Shown here: positions 1-6,530 of the stretch, piece by piece
How positions within the stretch are numbered: the first letter of the stretch is position 1
How the letters are laid out: every line of letters starts with the position of its first letter
Source: DATKKX01 sp035542775
Lineage (GTDB): Bacteria; Planctomycetota; Phycisphaerae; UBA1845; UTPLA1
Length of the DNA: 13,156 nt
Direction of reading: 5' to 3'
Assembly (NCBI GenBank): GCA_035542775.1
Contig: DATKKX010000053.1
Span: 1-13,156, forward strand
Notes under the pieces: generated by a model
The model's input: the letters and a program-made list of their open reading frames with translations, nothing else
Databases searched by the model: none
What the model was told of the DNA's origin: nothing
Program-made: the position numbers and the translations under genes

Positions 1-128
1 GAGACCGGCAGGGCGAGCAAGATGGCGCCGGGGATGATGAGGCCGGCAAACGTGCCTGCCAGGAAGCTCTCCGGCCGGCCGAGCACTGTGACGACAATTC
101 TCCGGAACCAGGTTTTTCGGTCTTTCAT
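1..128 (-). CDS. N-terminal fragment of a membrane protein (partial, off left edge)
   Basis: Reading the minus strand from an ATG at 128-126 gives 42 uninterrupted codons to the window edge. The product starts MKDRKTWFRRIVVTVLGRPE, a basic and probably cytoplasmic N-terminus. It continues into a hydrophobic stretch, about residues 23-42, that includes AGLIIPGAILLALPV and looks like a first transmembrane helix. Positive charges before a hydrophobic segment support a real inner-membrane protein with its N-terminus inside. No clear Shine-Dalgarno sequence precedes the ATG, so the start could lie further upstream, since the frame stays open for some distance. It is transcribed divergently from the secreted protein starting at 591. 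The family cannot be named from so short a piece. Confidence 0.5.
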   Translation of the reverse strand, partial: MKDRKTWFRRIVVTVLGRPESFLAGTFAGLIIPGAILLALPV

Positions 129-590
129 ATTGGAAGAAACCGTGCTGGTTTGCCGGCCGTCCGGCATTCATGCGGGGGCCGATCTGTCACCGCACGCATC
201 GCTCGTCGTACCATCGAACCGGGAGCGTCATGCCGCAAACATGAGATCCTCCGAAAACCGAGGGCGCGATTGTACTGAGGAGCCTGTTTGTCGTCGAGTG
301 GCCGGATCGCAGCGCATATGGGTCGGCTGCGAGACTGCTCCAGGGGTGGATCATGGGGTGCAAGGCTCCGCTGCCGATCCGTCGTGCCGGCGTGGCTATG
401 TCCGCGGCGTCACGCATGGGGCCGGAGCGCTGAGCAGCCATGAGAAGGATTCCGGCGCAAGCGATAGCACGATTCATTTATCCATACGGCGGGTGCGGTT
501 ACAAAAAACTTGCAAAGCAAAAATATTGCTTCTCGCATAAAATATGGTGGCGAATCGAGGAATGCACTTGCGTCAGGAAGGTGGTGATCT
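129..590. other. Divergent intergenic region with no convincing gene
   Basis: This 462-bp stretch separates the minus-strand membrane-protein start from the plus-strand secreted protein. Open frames cross it on both strands, but their translations are rich in Arg, Ser and Cys, have no recognisable domain and lack ribosome binding sites. I treat them as chance frames in GC-rich DNA. The only part that stands out is the AT-rich island near 499-545, annotated separately. No tRNA, repeat or insertion-sequence end was seen. Confidence 0.5.
499..545 (+). promoter_or_regulatory. AT-rich island with candidate promoter and small inverted repeat
   Basis: Within otherwise GC-rich DNA this segment is strongly A/T biased and lies 46-92 bp before the ATG at 591. 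It contains TAAAAT at 538-543, five of six matches to a sigma-70 -10 box, and TTACAA (499-504) and TTGCAA (510-515) as weak -35-like hexamers. Neither hexamer is ideally spaced from the -10. A 6-bp inverted repeat, AAGCAA (515-520) and TTGCTT (526-531) with a 5-nt AT loop, overlaps the spacer and could be an operator half-site pair. This is inference from composition and position; no consensus promoter is complete. Confidence 0.35.
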
Positions 591-1979
591 ATGAGACCAG
601 TTCACCTGTTCTTAGCACTTGCTCTCCTGGCGATGGCGCGGTTTGTTCCAGCAGCCGTTGCCAGTGATGAACAACCAGCGCCTGCGACCGGCATCAAGGA
701 CGACGGCCGCATGGCAGAGTATGTCGAGGCGATCCGGCATGCGCCGGATCCGTCCGCCGCAGTCGCGGCGTATGCGGCTGCGATTGCAGCGGATCACAGC
801 AGCCTGGCGCCGGCCGAAGCCTACGTGCACCGCATGATAGAACTCGGCACGCCGGGAATGGCCTATACGCAGGCCCACGAACTCTTGCAGCGAGAGCCGG
901 GCAATGGCCTCGCGTGGGGCGTGATGGCGGACGTAGATGCGCGGCGGGGGCAATTTGTGACCGCACTGGACGACATCGTGAAAGCCGTCCGGAATGCGCC
1001 GAATGATCCGTTTGTACACCGGACCGCAGCGGGGTTGGTCGCCTGGTATGACATCATGGCCGATCAATCGCAGGTTTCCGCCGATCTGAAGCACTCCCTT
1101 GGCCAGATGCGCAAGCAACTGGACAAGGAGAAGACCTTCACCGAGGCGTATGCCGAGGCGAAGGCTTTCTACGAGCGCATGAAGACCGAGCAGGCACAGG
1201 CCGGGGCCACCGCACCGGCGGCGCCTGAGAGCACCGATTCATCGACACCGGCCGGGTATAGCGAGAGCGGTCCGGAAGTGTATGTCACACCGGCGGATAC
1301 AACGTACATCTACGACACGTATCCGTACTATGCCTACGACTACGGTTTCTATCCGACGTTTCCGATTTACGGCGGCTACTGCTACGGTGGTTGGCCCTAT
1401 TGCTACGGCGGATCGTGCTGGTGGCCGGTTGAGCCCTTCTGCTTCGGCGGTGTCGGGCCGTTCTTCGGCCACAACCGATTCGGCTTCGATGGGTTCGGCT
1501 TCCATGGGCGGCACGGTTTCCGCGGATTCGAAGGACACGGGGAATTCGGCCACGGAAGCTTCGGGGCTTTCAACCACTCCGGCTTCGGCCGCGGCTTTGG
1601 GCGCGTGGGCGGGGTGGCTGGTTCGCGGGCCGGCGTCGGAACGCTCGGCGGTGGACATTTTCACAGTTCGCTGCCGATCTACGGCGGACGCGGATCAACG
1701 TTCAGCGGGGGCGGGTCGCATGGCTTCCGATCCGCCAGTGTGAGCAGCTTTGGCGGCCGCTCAGGATCCGCCCACTTTGCGCCGCGGGGCTCCTCGGTGG
1801 GTGTCGGCTCCTTCGGGGGTGGTCGCTCCTTCGGCGGCGGTGGATTCCACTCCTTCGGGGGTGGTCGTTCCTTCGGCGGCGGCGGGTTCCACTCCTTCGG
1901 CGGTGGTCGTTCGTTCGGAGGCGGCGGCCACTTCGGCGGGGGCGGAATGGGACATGGCGGCGGCGGACACGGGCGGTAA
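591..1979 (+). CDS. Secreted TPR-like protein with Tyr/Cys-rich linker and glycine-rich repeat tail
   Basis: A 462-residue protein of no named family that I recognise. Residues 1-25 are a signal peptide (basic start, hydrophobic LFLALALLAMA core, probable cleavage near AVAS-DE), so it should leave the cytoplasm. Residues about 38-200 are helical and Ala-rich, with a spacing that resembles two to three degenerate TPR units (PAEAYVHRMIEL, GLAWGVMADVDARRG). Residues 205-228 are a Pro/Ser/Thr linker. Residues 230-290 are packed with Tyr, Trp and four Cys (264, 271, 276, 284). From about 286 to the end it is Gly/Phe/His/Ser-rich and low in complexity, ending in near-identical 14-residue units. The start is fixed by AGGAAGGTGG at 575-584, about 6 nt before the ATG. 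The tail suggests a surface or matrix structural role or a disordered adhesive region; that is inference. Similar glycine-rich exported proteins are common in planctomycetes. Stands alone between non-coding regions. Confidence 0.8.
   Translation: MRPVHLFLALALLAMARFVPAAVASDEQPAPATGIKDDGRMAEYVEAIRHAPDPSAAVAAYAAAIAADHSSLAPAEAYVHRMIELGTPGMAYTQAHELLQREPGNGLAWGVMADVDARRGQFVTALDDIVKAVRNAPNDPFVHRTAAGLVAWYDIMADQSQVSADLKHSLGQMRKQLDKEKTFTEAYAEAKAFYERMKTEQAQAGATAPAAPESTDSSTPAGYSESGPEVYVTPADTTYIYDTYPYYAYDYGFYPTFPIYGGYCYGGWPYCYGGSCWWPVEPFCFGGVGPFFGHNRFGFDGFGFHGRHGFRGFEGHGEFGHGSFGAFNHSGFGRGFGRVGGVAGSRAGVGTLGGGHFHSSLPIYGGRGSTFSGGGSHGFRSASVSSFGGRSGSAHFAPRGSSVGVGSFGGGRSFGGGGFHSFGGGRSFGGGGFHSFGGGRSFGGGGHFGGGGMGHGGGGHGR
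1809..1931 (+). repeat. 42-bp tandem repeat, about 2.9 copies, coding
   Basis: Two full 42-bp copies (1809-1850 and 1851-1892) and a shortened third (1893-1931) lie in frame at the end of the secreted protein gene. Each encodes the 14-residue unit SFGGGRSFGGGGFH; the third copy ends GGGGH and has lost the Phe. Copies differ mostly at third positions, for example ggt/ggc glycine codons, so the unit is maintained at protein level. Because 42 is a multiple of three, gain or loss of a copy keeps the frame. Shorter, decayed SFGG or GFG motifs upstream (from about 1540) suggest older rounds of duplication. Confidence 0.85.
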
Positions 1980-2079
1980 GCCGGGATCTCCGTTGGCCGG
2001 TCGGTTTTGGTGTCATGGACGACGTCCGATGTGAAGCCGATCGCATCGGGACGTCGAACGAGGGGGATAAGTACCCACA

Positions 2080-2118
2080 GGTCCGGAGTTTCGGCGATTT
2101 TGTCGCCGGCTCCGGACC
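2080..2118 (+). terminator. Long two-part hairpin downstream of the secreted-protein gene
   Basis: GGTCCGGAG (2080-2088) pairs perfectly with CTCCGGACC (2110-2118). Inside it CGGCGA (2092-2097) pairs perfectly with TCGCCG (2103-2108) around a TTTTG loop. The two stems are joined by a 3:1 internal loop, giving 15 base pairs in 39 nt. It lies 100 bp after the stop of the gene ending at 1979. There is no following T-run, so it is not a textbook intrinsic terminator; it could still act as a terminator or 3'-end stabiliser, or be a DNA palindrome bound by a protein. Confidence 0.4.
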
Positions 2119-2221
2119 GTGTCATTAGAATATGGGTACGGTGGCGCGTTTGGGCCGGATGAGCGCCGACGGGACAGCCACCCCCGAGCGCTCGAGACAG
2201 GCGGAAGAATTCAGAGCCCGG

Positions 2222-2267
2222 TTGCTGCCCGAGCGGCAGCAAATGTTGCGCGCCTCATGGTGAGGCG
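2222..2267 (+). promoter_or_regulatory. Tandem leader hairpins ahead of glucose dehydrogenase
   Basis: Two perfect hairpins lie side by side. TTGCTGCC (2222-2229) pairs with GGCAGCAA (2235-2242) around a 5-nt loop. CGCCTCA (2251-2257) pairs with TGAGGCG (2261-2267) around TGG. They end 44 nt before the dehydrogenase ATG and about 31 nt before its Shine-Dalgarno. If transcription starts upstream they would form in the 5' leader and could affect translation or stability. They match no riboswitch class that I know. Confidence 0.3.
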
Positions 2268-2311
2268 TCTCACGTCAGAGAGCGGGAACCGCGCGCCGAA
2301 AGGAGCCTCCG

Positions 2312-3436
2312 ATGAAAGCGGTCGCGGCATATCCAGGTGAACGTATCCTGGCGCTCACGGACCATGAGACGCCGATGCTCCGCACGCCTACCGATGTGAA
2401 GATCCGCATTCTCGACGTCGGCATCTGCGGAACGGACAAGGAGATCTGCGCCTTCGAATACGGCACGCCGCCGCCGGGATGCGACCACCTTGTCATCGGC
2501 CACGAGGCCCTCGGTGAGGTGGTGGATGTCGGTCCGGCGGTGACGCGAGTGAAGCGCGGCGATCTGGTCGTGCCCATGGTTCGCCGTCCCTGCCGGCACG
2601 ACGATTGTCTGGCCTGCCGCGAAGGCCGGCAGGATTTCTGTTACACCGGCGACTTCACCGAGCGCGGCATCAGGCTCGAACACGGCTTCATGACCGAGCT
2701 GGTGGTCGACGACGAGCGATACATGCACGTCGTGCCGCGCGAGCTTCGGGACGTCGCCGTGCTGGTCGAGCCGCTCACCATCGCCCAGAAGGCGGTGACG
2801 CAGGTATGGCAGGTTCAGCAACGGCTTCCCTGGGCCTGCCCCATTGAGCCGGGCCGCCCGCCGAGATACTGCCACCGCGCCGTGGTGCTGGGAGCCGGGC
2901 CGGTTGGTCTGCTCGGAGCGATCTCGCTGGCCGCCGCCGGCTTCCAGACGTTCGTTTATTCACGCGAACGTGCTCCCAGTCCTCGCTCGTTGCTGATCGA
3001 GCAATTCGGCGCCGAGTATCTCTGCTCCGAAACCTGCCCGGTCGACCAGTTGGTTCAGCGAGTGGGCAACATCGATCTGATCTTCGAGGCGGTCGGGGCG
3101 TCGGGACTGGCCTTCAGCGTGATCAGGGTGCTGGGCACCAACGGGGTCTTCGTCTTCACCGGCGTGCCCGGGCGCAAGGCGCCGATCGAGGTGGATACCG
3201 ACCTCATCATGCGCGACATGGTGCTGAAGAACCAGGTTCTCTTCGGCACGGTCAATGCCGGCGCGGAGACATACACCGCGGCGATCGAGGCCTTGCAGGA
3301 CTTCATGCAGCGCTGGCCGGAGGCGGTCCGCGGGTTGATCACCGCGCGGAGGCCGCTGTCGGCCTATCGCGAGCTGCTTCTGGGCCGGCCGGAAGGCATC
3401 AAGAACGTGATCACTTTCGAAGGCGGCGGAAAGTGA
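2312..3436 (+). CDS. gdh: Glucose 1-dehydrogenase, zinc-dependent MDR family
   Basis: A 374-residue cytosolic oxidoreductase that should oxidise D-glucose (possibly also galactose or other aldoses) to the lactone with NAD(P)+. This is the entry step of a non- or semi-phosphorylative Entner-Doudoroff route, as in Sulfolobus, Thermoplasma and Haloferax. The GroES-like domain fills residues 1-150. The catalytic zinc site is readable as Cys39 (GICGTD), His64-Glu65 (GHEALGEV) and Glu153 (LVEPL). A structural zinc site is complete: Cys94, Cys99, Cys102, Cys110. The Rossmann motif GAGPVG is at 194-199. The YSRER segment at 216-220 sits where the family reads the cofactor, and its arginines would tolerate NADP+. 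The C-terminal part fits the glucose dehydrogenase-specific domain, and the length is normal. AAAGGAG at 2299-2305 sets the start. A GH63-type hydrolase follows after 114 bp, which suggests that glucose released by it is the substrate. Confidence 0.88.
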   Translation: MKAVAAYPGERILALTDHETPMLRTPTDVKIRILDVGICGTDKEICAFEYGTPPPGCDHLVIGHEALGEVVDVGPAVTRVKRGDLVVPMVRRPCRHDDCLACREGRQDFCYTGDFTERGIRLEHGFMTELVVDDERYMHVVPRELRDVAVLVEPLTIAQKAVTQVWQVQQRLPWACPIEPGRPPRYCHRAVVLGAGPVGLLGAISLAAAGFQTFVYSRERAPSPRSLLIEQFGAEYLCSETCPVDQLVQRVGNIDLIFEAVGASGLAFSVIRVLGTNGVFVFTGVPGRKAPIEVDTDLIMRDMVLKNQVLFGTVNAGAETYTAAIEALQDFMQRWPEAVRGLITARRPLSAYRELLLGRPEGIKNVITFEGGGK

Positions 3437-3443
3437 GCACCGC

Positions 3444-3461
3444 GCGACCTGCACTGGTCGC
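3444..3461 (+). terminator. Small hairpin between dehydrogenase and glycosidase genes
   Basis: GCGACC (3444-3449) pairs perfectly with GGTCGC (3456-3461) around a 6-nt loop, 7 nt after the dehydrogenase stop. Only a three-base T run follows (3464-3466), so it is at best a weak terminator. It could shape relative expression of the two genes if they share a transcript. Confidence 0.3.
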
Positions 3462-3550
3462 CGTTTGGGCGGGGAATCAGTGAGTCAAGGTCGACCACCG
3501 CTGCCGGCCGTACTCTGCGGGTTGATGCGGGATGTGAATCGGAGCTCGCC

Positions 3551-6268
3551 ATGACGATGCAACGAATGACCGCTGAAATGACTCGACTCGAGGAGGATGC
3601 CCGGCGGGAAAAGAACTGGAAGCGCTGGGGGCCGTACCTTTCCGAGCGCCAGTGGGGGACGGTGCGTGAGGATTACTCAGCGGACGGATCATGCTGGGAT
3701 TATTTTCCGCATGATCACGCCCGCAGCCGGGCCTACCGCTGGGGGGAGGACGGACTGCTCGGGATCACCGATCGCGAATGCCGGCTGTGCTTTGCGCTGG
3801 CCCTGTGGAACGGGCGTGATCCCATCCTCAAGGAGCGTCTCTTCGGTCTGGCCAACAATGAAGGCAACCACGGCGAAGACGTGAAGGAGTGCTACTTCTA
3901 TCTCGACTCCACGCCGACACACTCTTACATGAAGGCCCTATACAAGTATCCCCAGGCGGCTTTCCCCTACGATCTGCTGGTGGCGGAGAATCACCGCCGC
4001 GGGCGCGATCGGCCGGAATTCGAGCTGGTCGACACGGGCGTCTTCGAGGGCGATCGTTACTTCGACGTCTTCGCCGAGTATGCGAAGGCGGCGCCGGATG
4101 ACATTCTGATTCGCATCACGGCGGCCAATCGCGGCCCGGCCGCGGCGATGCTGCATCTTCTGCCGACGCTCTGGTTCCGGAACACGTGGACCTGGGGCTG
4201 CAAGCACGACGGGTGCTGGCCGCGGCCGTTCTTCAAGCGTGAATCCGATTCATCCTTCGTCGCCTGCCATGCCACGCTGCCGGCCATGCGATGGCAAATC
4301 GGTCCCGATCCTGATGGAGCCAAGCCGGAGGTGCTGTTTACCGAGAACGAGACCAACCAGGGGCGGTTCACCGATGGAGGCGTGTCGCAGCCGTTTGCCA
4401 AGGATGCGTTGCACGAGTGCGTCGTGAACGGAAAGCGAGAGTTCGTGAGCCGCGATCCGCGCGGCACGAAGGCCGCGGCGTATTACCGGCTTCGAATCCC
4501 GGCGGGAAAGGAAGCAGTCGTTCGGATGCGGCTGACCGCGGTGGATGCGGCCGGTCAGGGCCCGGCAAGCCGGCCGGAGAAATCGTTCGGCGCCTCCTTC
4601 GATCAGATCTTCGCTCAGCGGATCCGCGAGGCCGATGACTTTTACGCGGCACGCATCCCGCCCGAGCTGTCTGCGGAAGAGCGCCGCATCGCCCGCCGGG
4701 CCTATGCCGGCCTTCTTTGGTCCAAGCAGTTCTACCATTATGTCGTGCAGGACTGGCTGGCCGGCGACCCGAATGAACCCGTGCCGCCGGTCTCGCGCAT
4801 GCAGGGCCGGAATCACAAGTGGCCGCACCTGTTCAACCGCGATGTCATCTCCATGCCGGACAAGTGGGAGTATCCGTGGTACGCCGCCTGGGACCTGGCA
4901 TTCCACATGGTGCCGTTCGCCCGCATCGATCCACAGTTCGCCAAGGACCAGCTGGTGCTATTTCTGCGCGAGTGGTACATGCACCCGAACGGGCAATTGC
5001 CCGCCTATGAGTTCGCGCTGAACGATGTGAATCCGCCGGTTCACGCCTGGGCGTGCTGGCGGGTGTACAAGATGGCTGCGGCCCGGGGTCAGCGCGACCT
5101 GGTCTTCCTGAAACGGGTCTTCCTGAAGCTGCTCATCAATTTCACCTGGTGGATCAATCGGAAGGACCCCGAGGACAACAACCTTTTCTCGGGCGGCTTC
5201 CTGGGGTTGGACAACGTGGGCGTCTTCGATCGCTCGCGGCCGTTGCCGACCGGCGGCTACATTGAGCAGGCGGATGGGACGGCGTGGATGGCCTTTTACA
5301 GCGCCACCATGCTGTCGATGGCGATGGAACTGGCCGGGCAGGAGCGAGCCTTCGGCGACGTGGCCTCCAAGTTCTTCGAGCATTTCGTGGCCATCGCCGA
5401 CGCCATGAATTCCTTCGGCGGCACCGGCCTGTGGGACGAAGAGGATGGCTTCTATTACGACCGCATCCGTGCCGGGGGCCGTAGCACGCCGCTGCGGGTT
5501 CGCTCGCTGGTGGGCCTGCTGCCGATCATCGCCGTGGAGGTGCTCGACCGGGCGACGATCGAGAAGCTGCCCGGCTTCCGCAAGCGACTGCGGTGGTTTC
5601 TTGATAATCGGGGGGATCTGGCGCAGCAGATCAGCTACATGCTGGAGGACCAGCCGACGGAGGCCTGTTGCCGTTACCTGCTGGCGATTCCGTCGCGGGC
5701 CCGCTTAGAGCGAGTGCTCCGCTACATGCTGGACGAGAATGAGATGCTGTCGCCGTACGGGGTTCGGTCGCTTTCACGGATTCACCGGGAGCGGCCGTAC
5801 GAGTTTCGCGCGGGTGCGGAGACACATTTGGTGAGCTACGTTCCCGGGGACTCGGACAGCGCCATGTTCGGCGGCAATTCCAACTGGCGGGGACCCATCT
5901 GGTTACCGGTGAATTATCTGCTGATTGAGGCGCTGGAGCGGTACCACTACTTTTACGGCGACGCGCTGCGGGTGGAGTGTCCGACGGGGTCGGGGCGGCT
6001 GATGAATCTTCGGCAGGTGGCCCAGGAACTGGCGATGCGGTTGTGCCGGCTGTTTCTGCCGGACAGCGCGGGGCAGCGGCCGTGCAACGGCGGCGACGTT
6101 CGCTATGCAACCGATCCGCACTGGCGGGAGCTGCTCCTGTTCAACGAGTACTTCCATGGGGACAACGGCCGGGGGCTGGGGGCCAGTCATCAGACCGGGT
6201 GGACGGCGCTGGTTACGCGTTGCCTGGAGGATTTGGCGGCGCAGCGGCGGGAGAGAGCGGATCGCTGA
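3551..6268 (+). CDS. GH63-type glycosidase (MGH1/YMR196W-like)
   Basis: A 905-residue protein resembling the bacterial and fungal GH63-like proteins typified by yeast YMR196W, usually annotated as glucosidase. GH63 enzymes are inverting alpha-glycosidases; bacterial relatives cleave glucosylglycerate, mannosylglycerate or short alpha-glucosides. Residues 1-350 form the N-terminal beta-rich part (GPYLSERQWGTVREDYS, NNEGNHGEDVKECYFYLDS). From about 370 on comes the (alpha/alpha)6 barrel. Candidate catalytic residues, by position and motif, are Asp448 in YPWYAAWDLAFHM as general acid and Glu866 in FNEYFHGDNG as base; NWRGPIWLPVNYL at 778-790 is the usual barrel motif. No signal peptide is seen, so the enzyme is probably cytoplasmic and acts on an imported or internally made glucoside. 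GGAG at 3541-3544 favours the ATG at 3551, though Met3 and Met6 are alternatives. It follows the glucose dehydrogenase gene by 114 bp. Substrate unknown. Confidence 0.82.
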   Translation: MTMQRMTAEMTRLEEDARREKNWKRWGPYLSERQWGTVREDYSADGSCWDYFPHDHARSRAYRWGEDGLLGITDRECRLCFALALWNGRDPILKERLFGLANNEGNHGEDVKECYFYLDSTPTHSYMKALYKYPQAAFPYDLLVAENHRRGRDRPEFELVDTGVFEGDRYFDVFAEYAKAAPDDILIRITAANRGPAAAMLHLLPTLWFRNTWTWGCKHDGCWPRPFFKRESDSSFVACHATLPAMRWQIGPDPDGAKPEVLFTENETNQGRFTDGGVSQPFAKDALHECVVNGKREFVSRDPRGTKAAAYYRLRIPAGKEAVVRMRLTAVDAAGQGPASRPEKSFGASFDQIFAQRIREADDFYAARIPPELSAEERRIARRAYAGLLWSKQFYHYVVQDWLAGDPNEPVPPVSRMQGRNHKWPHLFNRDVISMPDKWEYPWYAAWDLAFHMVPFARIDPQFAKDQLVLFLREWYMHPNGQLPAYEFALNDVNPPVHAWACWRVYKMAAARGQRDLVFLKRVFLKLLINFTWWINRKDPEDNNLFSGGFLGLDNVGVFDRSRPLPTGGYIEQADGTAWMAFYSATMLSMAMELAGQERAFGDVASKFFEHFVAIADAMNSFGGTGLWDEEDGFYYDRIRAGGRSTPLRVRSLVGLLPIIAVEVLDRATIEKLPGFRKRLRWFLDNRGDLAQQISYMLEDQPTEACCRYLLAIPSRARLERVLRYMLDENEMLSPYGVRSLSRIHRERPYEFRAGAETHLVSYVPGDSDSAMFGGNSNWRGPIWLPVNYLLIEALERYHYFYGDALRVECPTGSGRLMNLRQVAQELAMRLCRLFLPDSAGQRPCNGGDVRYATDPHWRELLLFNEYFHGDNGRGLGASHQTGWTALVTRCLEDLAAQRRERADR

Positions 6269-6274
6269 GTCACC

Positions 6275-6295
6275 GCGTTGCCAACGAGCCAACGC
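6275..6295 (+). terminator. Hairpin just after the glycosidase gene
   Basis: GCGTTG (6275-6280) pairs perfectly with CAACGC (6290-6295) around a 9-nt loop, starting 7 nt after the stop codon. No T-run follows. It is a plausible weak terminator or 3'-end stabiliser and may also be chance in GC-rich DNA. Confidence 0.3.
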
Positions 6296-6458
6296 ATGCG
6301 GGGCATCCATGGGAAACAGGTTTCTGTTCCGAGCGAGTTTTCGCGGTAATTCCTGTCGGACTTGGTCACGAATGGCTGCCGCACCCGTGGACGACCAGAC
6401 CGCAGGTAATGTCGAGAAAAAAGTCGGCAGAAGGGGCGCGCGTCTCTGCGCGGCGCGG

Positions 6459-6464
6459 TACAAT
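6459..6464 (+). promoter_or_regulatory. Candidate -10 box before the dockerin protein gene
   Basis: TACAAT at 6459-6464 matches five of six bases of the sigma-70 -10 consensus and lies 66 bp before the ATG at 6531, inside a 262-bp gap. No matching -35 hexamer is found 16-18 bp upstream, where the DNA is GC-only, so this is a tentative call. It would make the dockerin protein a separate transcription unit. Confidence 0.3.
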
Positions 6465-6530
6465 AGCCGTTGACGGTCCGAGGACAGCGAGGGGAAGGCT
6501 GCCGGGGAAACATGGCTTGGAGGGTGTCCG

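Larger units (their letters stand above)
1980..2311 (+). other. Intergenic region with three hairpins and a weak promoter candidate
   Basis: These 332 bp lie between the secreted-protein stop and the glucose dehydrogenase start and carry no credible gene. They hold a long hairpin at 2080-2118, a TAGAAT hexamer at 2126-2131 (five of six to a -10 box, with no good -35), and two short perfect hairpins at 2222-2242 and 2251-2267. The order hairpin, -10-like box, leader hairpins, Shine-Dalgarno would suit termination of the upstream gene followed by a new transcript with a structured leader of about 170 nt. This reading is inference. Confidence 0.4.

Noticed and set aside
187..477. 96-codon minus-strand open frame starting MNRAIACAG
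   Set aside because: The start looks faintly like a signal peptide, but the rest has no domain, and no ribosome binding site stands out; treated as chance.
22..540. 172-codon plus-strand open frame across the left intergenic region
   Set aside because: Composition is random-looking (Arg, Ser, Cys), there is no ribosome binding site or domain, and it overlaps the more plausible minus-strand membrane-protein start.
1809..1931. CRISPR-like or regulatory direct repeats
   Set aside because: Copies are adjacent with no spacers and lie in frame inside a coding sequence.
1679..2242. Proline-rich minus-strand frame (repeated PPPKERPPPKE) opposite the glycine-rich tail
   Set aside because: It is the antisense of Gly codons and its repeats only mirror the 42-bp coding repeat; no ribosome binding site supports it.
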